Translations under genes and position numbers: made by a program
Shown here: positions 10,022-21,706 of the stretch, piece by piece
How the letters are laid out: the number at the start of each line of letters is the position of its first letter
Position numbering within the stretch: the first letter of the stretch is position 1
Notes under the pieces: generated by a model
What the model saw: only the letters and a program-made list of their open reading frames with translations
The model's database searches: none
Told to the model about the DNA's origin: nothing
NCBI GenBank assembly: GCA_006503535.1
Contig: QYRS01000007.1
Span: 1,922,001-1,986,000, forward strand
Direction: 5' to 3'
Length of the DNA stretch: 64,000 nucleotides
Source: Arthrinium phaeospermum
Lineage: Eukaryota > Ascomycota > Sordariomycetes > Amphisphaeriales > Apiosporaceae

Positions 10022-11767
10022 CCTCGACGCTCGCTGATTGGACCCCGAGTGGTCCGCCGCCAGGTATAGTGTAGGTGTATCGTTACCACTGTGCCCAACT
10101 ACAAAGTGCTGCTTGATCGACCGTCCAGTATTGGCTGGGCGGGTCCTGTCGAACCGGGGACTATCCCAGGAATGCCGGGAGGGTATCGTCGCCAGTTTAT
10201 CTATCAATGCTTTAAACCGCTATGATGCTTGTCTCGACCCAGGAGGATGTCAGAAGGAACAGAGAAGGAGCGTGTATGCACCGGCCGCGGCCGACGAGGA
10301 GCGCGAGGGAAAGGAGGGACAGCGTCTTATGGTTCAACATGGGACCATCCATGGATTCCGTAGGTCCGGTCCGTCACATCGCATTTTGGCTTCACCAGCC
10401 TACCTATCATCTATCACCTCCAAGAAAAGTCCGAGGATTTGCTCGATGGGACGCAACGCGTCTGAGCCACCGTTCTGTTCCAAAACAGTTCATCTGGTCC
10501 CAGCCAGGCCGGGTAGGTGTTTATGCCCGGGCGCCCATATCGACTCTCACGGTGTCTCAGCTTGGTTTCCTCCGACTATTGAATATTCACACAGCCCGTG
10601 GCACCCAAACCGAAGCTCAGCGAAGCCCCGAGTTTAGCGAGGCCAGGCCTGGCTGGATCCATGCGGAAGGCTTCCAAGTGCAGGGCAGGGTACCTAGCGA
10701 GCCATACTCTCGAAACATATGAAGCAAACAACCCCTGATCCGACTGGGGCTCACGACTGCCGAGCTTCTTGGCTGTCAAGATGGGACAGATTTGTGAGAT
10801 TTGACGGATCTGGCATCCTAGATTGGGGAAGATTTGGGGATAAGCATGCCTCCGGGGAACCCGCAGCTGACCACCCACGGTAGGGCTTGGACTCCCACCA
10901 CGGCATAAAACGATAGATAAGTAGGACCTCAACTCCCGGACCTGGAGGGATCAAGGTGGCCGTGAATCATTGTCTGTTTGGGACTCCTCCCAAATCTAAT
11001 GCAGAGCCCTCGCTGCTCGCCCGCCTTTCGGGTCCTGTGCGTGATGCGCACTGCCGTCACCCGTCAGTTATTTCTTGCGTGATCCGCTATAGCAAAGATG
11101 CCAAGCGCCAAGACATCTGTTAATAGTACATAAGTCTCACACCAGGGATCGGCAACGGCGCCCCGCCTTCTCTCCTCACCGATAGCCAGCCTCCTATGGC
11201 AGCATCCGCGCAATCCGTTATCGTACCCAATCAATGCCTGAGAAATGCACATGTGTGTGTGTCCAGGTGGACGAATGAAACGATGTTTAAAACCCATCGC
11301 GGAATGTTCGATTGTTCCGAACTCCACCAACAGCTATTCAATCTCGAGGAGTGGGCGCCGAGTTCAGTATCTGAGTTGACATATTTGTTGTATTCGGTCT
11401 TATTCGGCCTAAGGAGTTCTACCTAGACGGATGGTTCCCCGTGCAGACTGTGGGTAGTCCAAAGATTGGATGGCACAGCGTAAACGTAAACGGCTAGGTA
11501 GCCTCCAGCTCGTTTCTACGGGAATTGGGAAACGTCTAACGACCGTTTTGTTGCGTTTCCCAGCTATCCATTAAAGCCCGTGTATACAGCCGACCAACAC
11601 ATCCTAGTCACAAAAGGCGATTAGTCAAGAGGAGAGTGTTTGGAGTAGGTGTCATGCAAATCCATGATTGTGGTATTCCCATTTTGACCCCTCCAACGCC
11701 GGTACATTGCATATCCGCAATGAAAGAACTCCTTTAACCATGACCAAACGTAATCATTAGACCCTAT
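10022..11767. other. Gene-poor stretch, includes 3' flank of the eL8 gene
   Basis: Open frames of up to about 200 codons occur on the plus strand (10038-10722). Two of them overlap in different frames, none has a recognisable domain, and I do not support them as genes. No RNA gene was recognised. Confidence 0.35.
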
Positions 11768-12877
11768 CTAAACCTTGATGGCAGACTCCAGAGCCTTCTT
11801 CTTCTTGGCAATGCGCATGTTGGCCTTGGCGCCCATGATACCACCACCCCACTGCTTGCGGCTGTTGTCGGTGTTGGCCATGTATCCCTCCTTGATGGCG
11901 CTGACGAGCTTGGAGTGCTCGCTCTTGTCCTCCGAGCGGACCTCGGTCAGAGCAAGGACAGCGGCGGTCTTCTTGTGGACGACAGTGCCGAGACGGGCCT
12001 TGCCCTTGATGATGGCGTAAGGAACACCCATCTTGCGGCAGAGAGCGGGCAGGAAGATGACGAGCTCAATGGGGTCGACATCGTTGGGGATCAGGACGAG
12101 CGAAGCCTTCTTGTTCTCAATCAGGCCGACGACGTGGTTCAGACCGTACTTGACAGCGTAGGGCTTCTTGCTGACATCCTCCTTCTTCTTGCCATCCTTG
12201 ATGGCGGTGGCCTCCTTGGTCAGGCGCTCCTTCTTCTCGGCCTTGGTCTCAGGGCGGTACTTGTTGAGGAGCTTGAAAGCCTGGGCAGCAGTGTTGCGGT
12301 CAAGCACCTGCTGGAACTGGGCAATAGCCGGGGGCACCTTAAGGCGCATGTTGAGGATCTTGCGCTGGCGCTGGAGAAGGACATACTCGGGCCACTTCAC
12401 CATGCGGGAGAGGTTTCGCTTGGGCTGGATGTCCTGACCGATACCGAAGTTGCGGCTGCGCTTCTCGATGAGAGGGTTCTAGAAAAAAAGGTCAGCATCA
12501 CCGGGGTGGATCTAGAGATGGGGAGAATGGGGTACTAACCTTAGGAGCCTTCTTGCCTGCCTTGGAGGCACCGAAAGGTGCCGGGGCGGCCTTCTTGCCG
12601 GACTTGGTGGGCTATCATTGAGGAAAGAAGACATCAGCAAATGTTTTTCCATTTTAACTGCAAGTCTTCCTTGAACTCTAGTGAGAATCGCATATGGGAG
12701 GCATATTTCAGCAGGCACCCGCGATATCTCAAGCCAATTCTTCACCCGAGTCCGAAGACTGCGGGCGGAATAGATGGACACCTCGACGAGCGAGGGCCAT
12801 GGAATTCAAGTGTCAAGGTGCATCGAATGCGCAAAAGCACTTCGAAAGATCGTAGGATGTTAAATGCTTACCGCCAT
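11768..12877 (-). CDS. rpl8: 60S ribosomal protein eL8 (L8/L7Ae family)
   Basis: This large-subunit ribosomal protein of the L7Ae/eL8 fold binds rRNA. Three exons give 262 residues, the usual length. Exon 1 (12877-12872) is only ATGGCG. Exon 2 (12611-12540) encodes [20 protein letters not shown] and the following KAPK. Exon 3 (12478-11768) begins [20 protein letters not shown] and holds the L7Ae domain with [40 protein letters not shown] and ending [11 protein letters not shown]. Both introns have canonical ends (GTAAGC..TAG and GTTAGT..TAG). The near-empty first exon is common in ribosomal protein genes, where the first intron may aid expression. The gene is divergent from NCS6, with 512 bases between the starts. 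Assignment is firm. Confidence 0.96.
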
Positions 12878-13389
12878 TGTGGATTACTGGTCGTGTGGTC
12901 GTTGGGTGCTGGTGTTGCGTCGACCGGATCTGCTCTGAGAGGAATGAGGAAAAAGAATGAATATCGAGAAAAGTTTCCAGGCCACTAAATCTACCAGATC
13001 ACATAATTTTTGGTGGTCGTAGGGTTTGTGGAGGAGATTGTGGACTGGTCTGTGCAGCCGGAAGTAAGCCAATCTGGATTAGGACTAGTGCGTCTGCTCT
13101 GGGGCGAGGAAAGTTGAAGGCCTTCTGGACCCCACTAAATGATAGAGTCAGAGCCAGACAGACACTGCAGACCAGCTGCAGAATTGGTGCCTGTGTTGTG
13201 AGCGTAGAGTACCTAGAGCGACGGCAACATTTGATTGAAGTATCTTACAAGTTCCTGGAACGCCTACGTGCCCATCGGGGTATCTAAATTGCCCCTCTAT
13301 CTCCCCGCAGGTACTCTGAGCCGGGGTCTCTGAACCCAAGTCTACTTGTCCATCTTATCTGCAACACATCCTGTCTATCTGTGGTCACC
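12878..13389. promoter_or_regulatory. Divergent upstream region of rpl8 and ncs6
   Basis: These 512 bases separate the two start codons and contain no coding similarity. They should hold the ribosomal protein promoter and the ncs6 leader. Confidence 0.4.
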
Positions 13390-14595
13390 ATGGCACCTGC
13401 TCTTTGTGCCGTCTGCAAGACAGAGCGAGCGCTCATCAAGAGACCCAAGAACCACCAGAAACTCTGCAAAGGCTGCTTTATTCAGATTTTTGAGGATGAA
13501 ACCCACCACACAATCATATCTTCCGGCCTCTTCTACCCCGGGGAGAAGGTAGCCATTGGGGCATCTGGCGGCAAAGATTCTACAGTCTTGGCATCCGTGC
13601 TGAAGACACTGAATGAGCGACACAAGTATGGCCTCGATCTCGTGCTTCTGAGTATAGACGAGGGAATCAAAGGCTATCGGGATGACTCACTAGAGACGGT
13701 CAAAAGGAATGCGGCACAGTATGACATGCCTCTGAAGATTGTAGGCTACGATGAATTATACGGGTGGACCATGGATCAAGTTGTCGAGACCATTGGCAAG
13801 AAGGGGAACTGCACGTACTGCGGAGTGTTTAGGCGACAAGCACTCGACCGAGGCTCAAAGATGCTGGGTATCAAACATGTCGTGACTGGGCATAACGCGG
13901 ATGATGTGGCCGAAACAGTCCTCATGAACCTTCTCCGTGGAGATTTGGCGCGGCTCTCCAGGGCTACCAGCATTGTTACCGGCAGCAGTGCAAGTGACGT
14001 CAAGAGAAGCAAGCCGCTCAAATACGCCTATGAAAAGGAGATCGTCCTGTACGCGCACCACAAAAAACTGGATTATTTCAGTACCGAGTGCATCTATAGC
14101 CCAGAAGCCTTCCGAGGCAGTGCACGCACTCTCATCAAGAGCCTCGAAAGGGTACGGCCCAGTGCCATATTGGACGTTGTTCGCAGCGGCGAAGACATGG
14201 CTAGACTCGTACCGGGCCAAACCCGAGATGTATGCGCTTGCAAAGCCAATACAACTCCTGCTCCCGTTGCGGCTGAAGAAGACAACGGTGGCGGTTGTGG
14301 TTCGGCGAATGGTCGGAGCACGGGAGGCGAGATGGCAGCTATGGAGAAGCAGTTGAGGGAAAACGAAAAGGCCGCGGAGGGAATGCTGGAGACTGAAATC
14401 ACTATGCCAAAGCCTACCAGCAACCAACCCAAGCCGGAGAAGGAACCCAAGACCTCGTCGATCACAGTGCCTATCATCAAGAAGCAGAAACTGGGCTCCT
14501 GCGAGAGATGCGGCTACATGTCCAGCCAGAAGCTGTGCCAGGCGTGCATGCTTCTAGAAGGATTGAACAAGAACAGGCCGGAAATCCAGATTTGA
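13390..14595 (+). CDS. ncs6: Cytoplasmic tRNA 2-thiolation protein 1 (Ncs6/Ctu1)
   Basis: Ncs6 with Ncs2 forms the cytosolic thiolase that places sulfur on U34 of tRNA Lys, Glu and Gln, using sulfur relayed from Urm1. The protein is intronless and 401 residues long from the ATG at 13390 ([17 protein letters not shown]). An in-frame ATG at 13381 is possible but less like the family. The N-terminal CxxC zinc motif (CAVC...CKGC) is followed by the PP-loop ATP-binding motif [14 protein letters not shown] near residue 60. Family blocks [30 protein letters not shown] and [20 protein letters not shown] follow. The C-terminus has a long Glu/Lys/Pro linker and then a zinc knuckle [16 protein letters not shown]. 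It is convergent with the complex I subunit gene, with 186 bases between the stops. Assignment is firm. Confidence 0.95.
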   Translation: MAPALCAVCKTERALIKRPKNHQKLCKGCFIQIFEDETHHTIISSGLFYPGEKVAIGASGGKDSTVLASVLKTLNERHKYGLDLVLLSIDEGIKGYRDDSLETVKRNAAQYDMPLKIVGYDELYGWTMDQVVETIGKKGNCTYCGVFRRQALDRGSKMLGIKHVVTGHNADDVAETVLMNLLRGDLARLSRATSIVTGSSASDVKRSKPLKYAYEKEIVLYAHHKKLDYFSTECIYSPEAFRGSARTLIKSLERVRPSAILDVVRSGEDMARLVPGQTRDVCACKANTTPAPVAAEEDNGGGCGSANGRSTGGEMAAMEKQLRENEKAAEGMLETEITMPKPTSNQPKPEKEPKTSSITVPIIKKQKLGSCERCGYMSSQKLCQACMLLEGLNKNRPEIQI

Positions 14596-14781
14596 TAGGA
14601 ATTTACTGGCAAATAGAACCGGTCTTACTGCATCACTGGCGTTGGATAGATAATGATACCCTTTTTGCACTTGAGTAACCCGTTTCAGCAGGACTCCCTC
14701 TGACTGCCGCAGCTTGTATAATTGGTGACACTTTCTTCCATTCTTGCTCTTCCTAACTTGCTATTCGATATCCACTCGAAT

Positions 14782-15253
14782 TTACGACATCCGCTTCTCA
14801 ACCTAGTCGATCGTTAGCAAGAGAACGGGCGTGATTCCGATTTTTCGTTGGTACATACTCTCCAAGGGTTGTTCAGCTCGAAGCCTGCCGGTGCTATCGG
14901 TGAATCCGACTGTCCACGTAGGAATCCAGTGATCCGTCGATCGCGATCCATCATTTGCTATACCGCGCATGTGTGTTAGCATCCTGTATTTTCCAGCATC
15001 CTCAAACTTTCGCGCCTCGAAAAAAAAGGTGGAAGGCCGTACTCTGTCCCACTGGTCGACCGATCGTCGCGCTCGCTTGCCGCCGTTCTGCATGTTCTTG
15101 ATCTTGGACATGCCGGCACCGGTCACACCGAACATCTAGTATTTTGCGGTTTTAGCATTGGCTCTCGTTCGGCAACCGAATTGACTCCTGGAGGACGTCG
15201 CTCACGGCTAAGATGATTCCATAGGGAATCAGGGTTTCAAAAGGGACAGGCAT
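14782..15253 (-). CDS. NADH:ubiquinone oxidoreductase MWFE-type small subunit (NDUFA1 homologue)
   Basis: This small accessory subunit of mitochondrial complex I has a single membrane helix. Four short exons give 86 residues. Exon 1 (15253-15206) encodes MPVPFETLIPYGIILA. Exon 2 (15135-15043) encodes MFGVTGAGMSKIKNMQNGGK and then RARRSVDQWDR. Exon 3 (14957-14859) encodes QMMDRDRRITGFLRGQSDSP and then IAPAGFELNNPWR. Exon 4 (14802-14782) encodes VEKRMS. All introns are GT-AG, and the exon lengths of 48, 93, 99 and 21 bases keep the frame in phase 0 throughout. The hydrophobic start, the NGGKR turn and DQWDRQMMDRD are the fungal family signature. No single exon stands out as a long open frame, so the gene is easily missed. 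Assignment is confident from the pattern. Confidence 0.88.
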
Positions 15254-16010
15254 TGTGACGGGAAATCAGGCTCAGCTGGGCACATGAAGTTAGCAATCGG
15301 GAACTGGACACAAGGGTGCCGAGCTGGAGCTTACTCAATCAATGCCGTGCCAGGCGTTCCGTTGCAATTGCGGCTTTCAGAGGACTGGTTGTAGCTATCT
15401 TGAAGCTCGGATAAGTTGACGTCGGATTGAATTGCCGACTCCAGGCGTGCCTCAGGCCACCATCGGACTACCACTGGAGGATGACTAAAGAAGAAGTGGA
15501 GCTGCCACAGCAACACGCGTGAACCATCCATGTACTGACCACTTGGAGCACCCTTGGACTGTCCCAGAAAGAGGGAATGGCGCACATCACGGCCAGATTT
15601 CCCATCTTCACCACTGCATCGAGTGGCAAGCGACCGTGAATTCACGTGCCAAAACCAAAGGCCTCGGGCTTTTATTGATTCGATTGTTGCCAGACGCGAC
15701 CCCATAACACATCATTGCGCGCTGACCAGGCTAGCACTCACCCTTAGCCACAGCCACCTACACCAAGCCTCATGCCTTTTGCGCCGAACCCTTCAACGAA
15801 GCTCGGGTTTTGCGGTGCGCATCGCAAGATAAACTCATAGTCTTACCTGCAAGACATCCCCGGAAAGAATGCGACACTCCTCATGACAACCACGCGATTT
15901 GCGCCTCCCTGTCACCTCTTATGACAGTAACGAGCCCACTTGCGACCAGCGGTATCCACCTGGACTATCTACACCAACTCACCCTAGAGAGCATTGCTTG
16001 AAGCATAACG
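15254..16010. promoter_or_regulatory. Divergent upstream region of the complex I subunit gene and sas3
   Basis: These 757 bases hold no frame with recognisable similarity. A minus-strand open frame of 124 codons at 15331-15705 does not resemble a protein family and has no ATG-based support I trust. Confidence 0.4.
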
Positions 16011-19000
16011 ATGACCGAAGCAGAAGAAGAACTGCAACAAAGTGTTCTTTTGTCGGAGGAGGACGCTGGGCTGGAACAAGACAATGCTGTCAGAGCCATG
16101 GACGTCGACAACGGAAACGACGCCCTAGGCGCGAACACTACCAATGTCAACCCACTACCGAACCTCGACGATTCCAGGGAACAAGCCCCGCAAAGTCCCA
16201 ACCAGGCAAACAGAAATAGCGAGGTGCATAGTGAAGATCCTGTCGATGGACCTGAGGATGAGACCATGGGCGAAGCCGACGAAGACGACCAGGCGGACGA
16301 AGACCCGGCAGAACAGAGCGAGGCCGAGCGAGAATCAGGCAGCGAGTTAGGTCAAGACACCCTTGAAGAAGATGTGGCTTCCGAGGAAGATGCAGACGGG
16401 GAGGAGGACCACGACGCTCCCGAGCCAGCTGGCGACCATACGAATGTATCTGACCTGGAAGGCGACGAAGCGGACGAAGCGGACGAGGCTGACGAAGCCG
16501 ATGAAGCGGACGAAGCGGATGAGGCCGACGAGGCCGAAGGAGTCGGCGCCGTCAAGATTAAACCTGGCGAGACAGACGAAGAGAGCGAGAGTGAGGCCGA
16601 TGCAAGCTCTGTCTCAAGCGACAGCGCTGCCGAGTGGGACGAAGTAGCCGAGATTGATGGAGACGACGAAGATGAGGAGTCAGAAGCGCCAGAAACAAAT
16701 TCCTGCATGTTTTGCAAAAAGGATGAGGAACATGATCCAAGCGAGGAATTTGAGGCATACCTGACTTGCAAGGGCTGTGGTGAACATGGTACGTTTGCCT
16801 TCGAACACACTATATCGATCGCCTTACTGACCTACTTCAACAGCTCACCAGCAGTGTGCCAGAGATGCAAGCGCACTCGACCACAGTAACTGTAAGTTTC
16901 GATACTTCAATTTCTAGAACTGTCAAACTAATACGATGATAGCCCTTCCGAGTTGGAGATGCCCAGAGTGTGTCGGTGATGACGATGAAACCGAGATCGA
17001 GGCCGACTCCGTTGCTGATGATGCAGAAGCTACCATTGAAGCGGACGATGGGGCACCATCGCCAGCCTCGAGTCGTAAACTTACCGACTCCAAGTTAGCA
17101 CGGGATTTGCTACCAGCGTCACGCGGAACAAGCAAGCCAGATTCACATTCTGTTTTCAACCAGCTGGTCCTTGATGAAGACCCTATGGATGGATCTCGAA
17201 TTCTGCGAAAACGCAAAACCTCTTCGGCCGAAGCGGAATTGGAGGACGGAGCCATGGCACTTCGGAAGCGGAGAAGGAATACGAGTGATGCATCGACCCA
17301 CGACGAAGCGCCTCAAGGTGAGGCAGATGGAGCCAATGAGGCGCTCCGGCCTCGCTCGTCTCGCTCGCTTCGAATTAAGCTTTCGAATTCTACCGGACCA
17401 TGCACTGTCTCGAAAAAGTCGCGCAACCAACTGGAACTCACCATGCGTGTGGACGCAGGAGAGCTCCAACAAATAATATCTAAATCGCCGAAACCCAAGA
17501 AGCGATTTGCTCGAGCGGCTGCATCACGCTCTGCTCGATCTGCTGCCGCCCCTGCACGGGGAAGCGTTGCGGCAGAAACGCCTTTGACGATGGCTCCATT
17601 CATGTCCTCCAGTTACACACAGCCTTTTTACTCCTTCTATGACAAGGAAACGGATGAGCTGAAAGGTAAACCGTACGGCGGCATCCTCACCGAAGCCGAG
17701 GCCGACACCTCCAAGACTTTGCCCACCAAGGACGACCGGCGTCGGTTTGACGAGGCCAAACAAAAGGCCGACGAGGAATGGAGGAACCGGCTGCTTGCAA
17801 TGCAAGCCCAGTTGGATGTGCCCGTCAAGAAATCCAAAAAGGCCGCCGGGCCCGCGAGTCAAATCGAATGCATCGAATTCGGCGGATGGGAGATCGACAC
17901 CTGGTACGCGGCACCGTATCCCGAGGAATACAGCCGCAACAGGGTGTTGTATATCTGCGAGTTCTGTCTCAAATACATGAACTCGGATTATGTTGCCTGG
18001 AGGCACAAGCTCAAGTGCCCCGCAAAGCACCCCCCGGGAGATGAGATCTATCGACATGGGTCTGTCTCCTTTTTCGAGGTTGATGGTCGAAAGAATCCGG
18101 TCTACTGCCAAAACCTCTGCTTACTTGCCAAGCTCTTTCTCGGCTCGAAAACCCTCTACTACGATGTCGAACCTTTCCTTTTTTACGTTCTATGCGAATA
18201 TGATGATCTCGGCTATCATTTTGTCGGCTACTTCTCGAAAGAGAAAAGAGCGAGTAGCCAGAACAACGTTAGCTGCATCTTGACACTGCCGATACACCAG
18301 CGGAAAGGCTACGGCAACCTCCTCATTGATTTCTCGTACCTTCTGACCCGTGTTGAAGAGAAAACCGGCTCTCCCGAGAAACCATTGTCCGATATGGGTC
18401 TCGTCTCCTACCGCAACTATTGGAGGCTGATCATGTGCAGATACCTTCTCGAAAACACACCTACAGAGAAGCTGCAGAAGAAGGGACTCAGCATTCGCAA
18501 GATCGCTGATGATACCGGCATGATGCCCGACGACGTCATTTCGGCTTTGGAGGGTTTGCGGTGTCTTGTTCGAGACCCGCAAACGAAGATGTACGCCTTC
18601 CGTGTCGACCTGAAGTTCTGCCAGGGTTACGTCGAGAGATGGGAGTTGAAAAACTATGTCAAGTTGAGGGATGATGCACTGACTTGGACACCCTATGTCA
18701 TGGGACGAAGCAATGCCACCAACTTCGAGCTAGGCCCTGCCCTTAATGCGATAGCGCCCCGGGAAGAAGAAGAGGAGTCGAAGCCCGTCCAGCTCTTGGC
18801 CCAGAGCGGAATTGCCACTGGCGATTTTGCACTTGCCAACGGTGTTTTACCGAAGCCATCCGTCGAGACTGAGGCCACCGTTCTGGAGTCTACTGAGCCC
18901 AACGACAATACAGTGATGGTGCCCGGGGTTGAGCCAGCGGCCAGTAGCATTGACAAGGAAAATGTCAACGTCGACATTGAAAGGCAAGACGGCTTATCTA

Positions 19001-19626
19001 CCAGCGGTAGTGCTGGAGCCTCGACAGCGGCAAAAGCAGACTGGTCGGCCCCATACAACGATATACCCACTACTCGCTTCGAAGTTTTCCCACCCGTCAA
19101 TCTTAAGCGACCTGGAATGCCGCGCGTAACATCTACCATCGCCCGACCTGCAGTTGTACGTACGCCGGCCACAGTACCCCGGCCCCGGGTGAGACGATCA
19201 GTTGGCACTGGCGTGCGTAAGTCAGCAGCCAAGCCGAAGCCCGCAACGGCTCGTCGGAAGACGGGTGGCACCGGTCGCGGGCCTGGACGTTGGCCGAAGG
19301 GGACTAAGAAGAGCGATTATGGCAACGCCGACAGTGGCCCTGGTCTGCCGCCTGCTTGGATCGAGCGGGAAAAACAGCGCCAGGGGTCCATCACGACACC
19401 CAGCAAGACACCAGGCGGCGAGAATGCTGAGGATACGGTGCAGGTTCAGGTGAAGGAGGCCAAGGTTAAGAGAGGGTCCAAGAATGCCGAGTCCGTAAAC
19501 GGTGTGGCAAGATCCGAAACCAAGGAGGAGCCTACCCTGGAGAGTAATGGTGTTCTAGCAAACAGCGCAGAACAGAGCGTCGACGTAGAAATGGGAGACG
19601 AGGACGCCGAGGGAGAGGACGAATAA
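16011..19626 (+). CDS. sas3: MYST histone acetyltransferase Sas3 (NuA3 catalytic subunit) with PHD finger
   Basis: Sas3-type enzymes acetylate histone H3 (K14/K23) within NuA3. Exons 16011-16788, 16844-16891 and 16943-19626 give 1169 residues. The N-terminal 230 residues are extremely acidic, with eight consecutive DEA triplets encoded at 16464-16535. A PHD-type finger spans the two introns: CMFCKKDEEHD, CKGCGEHAHQQC and WRCPECV, completed only after splicing. The MYST domain (about residues 580-830) has the C2HC finger CEFCLKYMNSDYVAWRHKLK plus the final Cys, the autoacetylated-lysine segment KLFLGSKTLYYDVEPFLFYV, the acetyl-CoA loop SCILTLPIHQRKGYG with the catalytic-site Cys, and the catalytic Glu in GSPEKPLSDMGL. 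The C-terminal tail is basic with an AT-hook-like GRGPGRW. The MYST sequence and PHD finger favour Sas3 over Esa1 or Sas2. No breaks are present. Confidence 0.93.
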
Positions 19627-21706
19627 GCTGCCTGTACGATGGATTAGCTGATTTACAGTTCAGCGTAAAGTGCATTTTTTTACTTGTATTATTTTTTTCA
19701 TTGTCGGAATGCTGGCCGGCGTTGACCATTGGGCCCCATCACCGGCACATAAGGATTTGACGCCCGTGGTTAGAAGCTCAGAAGCGCAGAAGTTCATGGA
19801 CAGGAAGATACCTCAATAATGCCATTATATTTACTGACACAATTCTTTCGATCCAGTGCTTCTAATGACTTGATCTTTACCGTATCCTATAAAGTATATC
19901 ATAGACACAATATAGCAAATAAACATGGGATGCATGGAACCGTCCACTCCGTAAACCCTGGTTTCCCTTTTATTGACGAAGGCAAATAACGTTCTATCTT
20001 GAAAGCACCCGTATGAGAAAAGGCTGGATCGTCTCAATGCACGTACTGACTGGAGCTCAACTGCACACTGGAATAAACTCTTACCAAACCATCAAATGTT
20101 ATATGGTTGAAAAAAAAAAGAAATATTGCAACGTAAATTCTACTTTCAGCGTATATTGGACCTCCCTTGAATGTTGACATGGTGTGGAAATATTTCCAGA
20201 CATCGATACTGCATTTCAACGGTTGATTTCATCCTGTCTACTCAGCTACGGACATTGGGCTCCGATATAAAAACATGACGAAAGACCGATGACCGACGTG
20301 TAAAAGAGGACCGTGTCCCTATTTATACCTGCATACATGCATGTAGTCTATCCGTCTCCATGCAACTCTGCCTGTGGCTTAATATAGACATTGTGTTTTT
20401 CACGATGAAGGGCACGCTGCCTTTTTAGAACACGACGCTTACTTACATCTTCAGTCATGCCTCAACTGCTATTGTAGAGGTCAAATACATTGCGCACGTT
20501 TCTTGCATCTGAAGTCCGGAATATCACTATCTTACAGGTCGAGAATGACAATCTCAAAGGGTGCGAAACGTAGTACTCCGTACAGCTGCCGACACTATGA
20601 ATGTGATGTACATGATGTATCCATCGGGGGCCCTGAATGTTTGAGCATATGCCGTGGGCCCAGGTTACGTCATCTGCAGTCTTCCAACCTTCAAATCTCT
20701 CCCTATGAGGTGAGGTTGCGAATGGCGGAATCCCCTGAAACGCGTTGCAGCAGCCATTCTCAGGGTGATGTGCTTCTTTTAAAGGACTGGTCCGCGCAAT
20801 CCAGGCATTGGCTCTTCAAACCTGCCAATCTATCCATCTGCCATTTGATCATCTAAGCCTTAACCAGGGAGGTCCTTTATTGCTTAGCAGGCCTGGTAGT
20901 ATTGGGTGGTAATTTAGGTAGTGGCACCAGTTATTATTAGCCTTGACCATCCTCTCTCTCCAGCCTGCCAAGCGTGGCCCATTACGCTGCTTAATTCCTT
21001 GGGCTGGGCGCGCTGGCCTGCTCCGGGCTGTCTCTTTAGCTCGACCAGACCATCTGGGAGTTGGCACACACCTTACACACTGCCAGATAAACCCCTCTCC
21101 CCAACCTCGCATTCTCTCTCTCCTACGCAACTGTCACTCGAAATCGTACGGGTGAATCCATCCATTTGGTGCCGTGTCAGTCAATCCATCCGCGCACTGC
21201 ATTGTTTGCGACTCGCTTGCAGGGCACCAAAAAAAAGGGAACAACCTCACAGAAGATACCCAAGGAACTCCCCAGGAACTCAGGGCAGCCTAAGTTGGAA
21301 CCAACCAAAGGTGTCTGTCTGTCTTTACTACAAACACCAAACAGCACCTGATCCAAGGACGCGAATAGCTACACAGCATCCCCAATCGGCAGCAGGCATA
21401 CATACACACAACAAAGGAAGACAGGGAAAACATCAAGCCAAACCCCGAAAACGCGCAGCCACCTGATTCGATTATTCGCTCTCCAATCCAGTCCAGTCCA
21501 GTCCACTGGTTGGATCTGCGCCTCCTTTCAACCGTCGTCATCAGCCTTGCGTCGCCCTCCTCCGACATCCGGTGACAAGCGTGCGCAACATCAACGTTTT
21601 GGAAACAAAGCAGTATTAATCTATCCTTCCTCTTTACATCATACCACCACGCAACGTCGCAATTTGCATCCGCCTCTGCGCTGGTTAATTGCCACAAACC
21701 GCCAAG
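19627..21706. other. Long non-coding interval upstream of epsin
   Basis: These 2.1 kb between the sas3 stop and the epsin start contain no supported gene. The first half is AT-rich and unstructured to my eye. The last 500 bases are pyrimidine-rich, as in fungal leaders, and include a short tccagtccagtccagtccac run at 21485-21505. A minus-strand open frame at 21290-21697 has no recognisable content. Confidence 0.4.

Noticed and set aside
10038..10722. Overlapping plus-strand frames of 199 and 166 codons
   Set aside because: They overlap in different frames, have no recognisable domain and show no splice sites forming a coherent gene.
16352..16810. Ser/Ala-rich antisense frame opposite the Sas3 acidic region
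   Set aside because: It is the complement of Asp/Glu codon repeats with no independent support.
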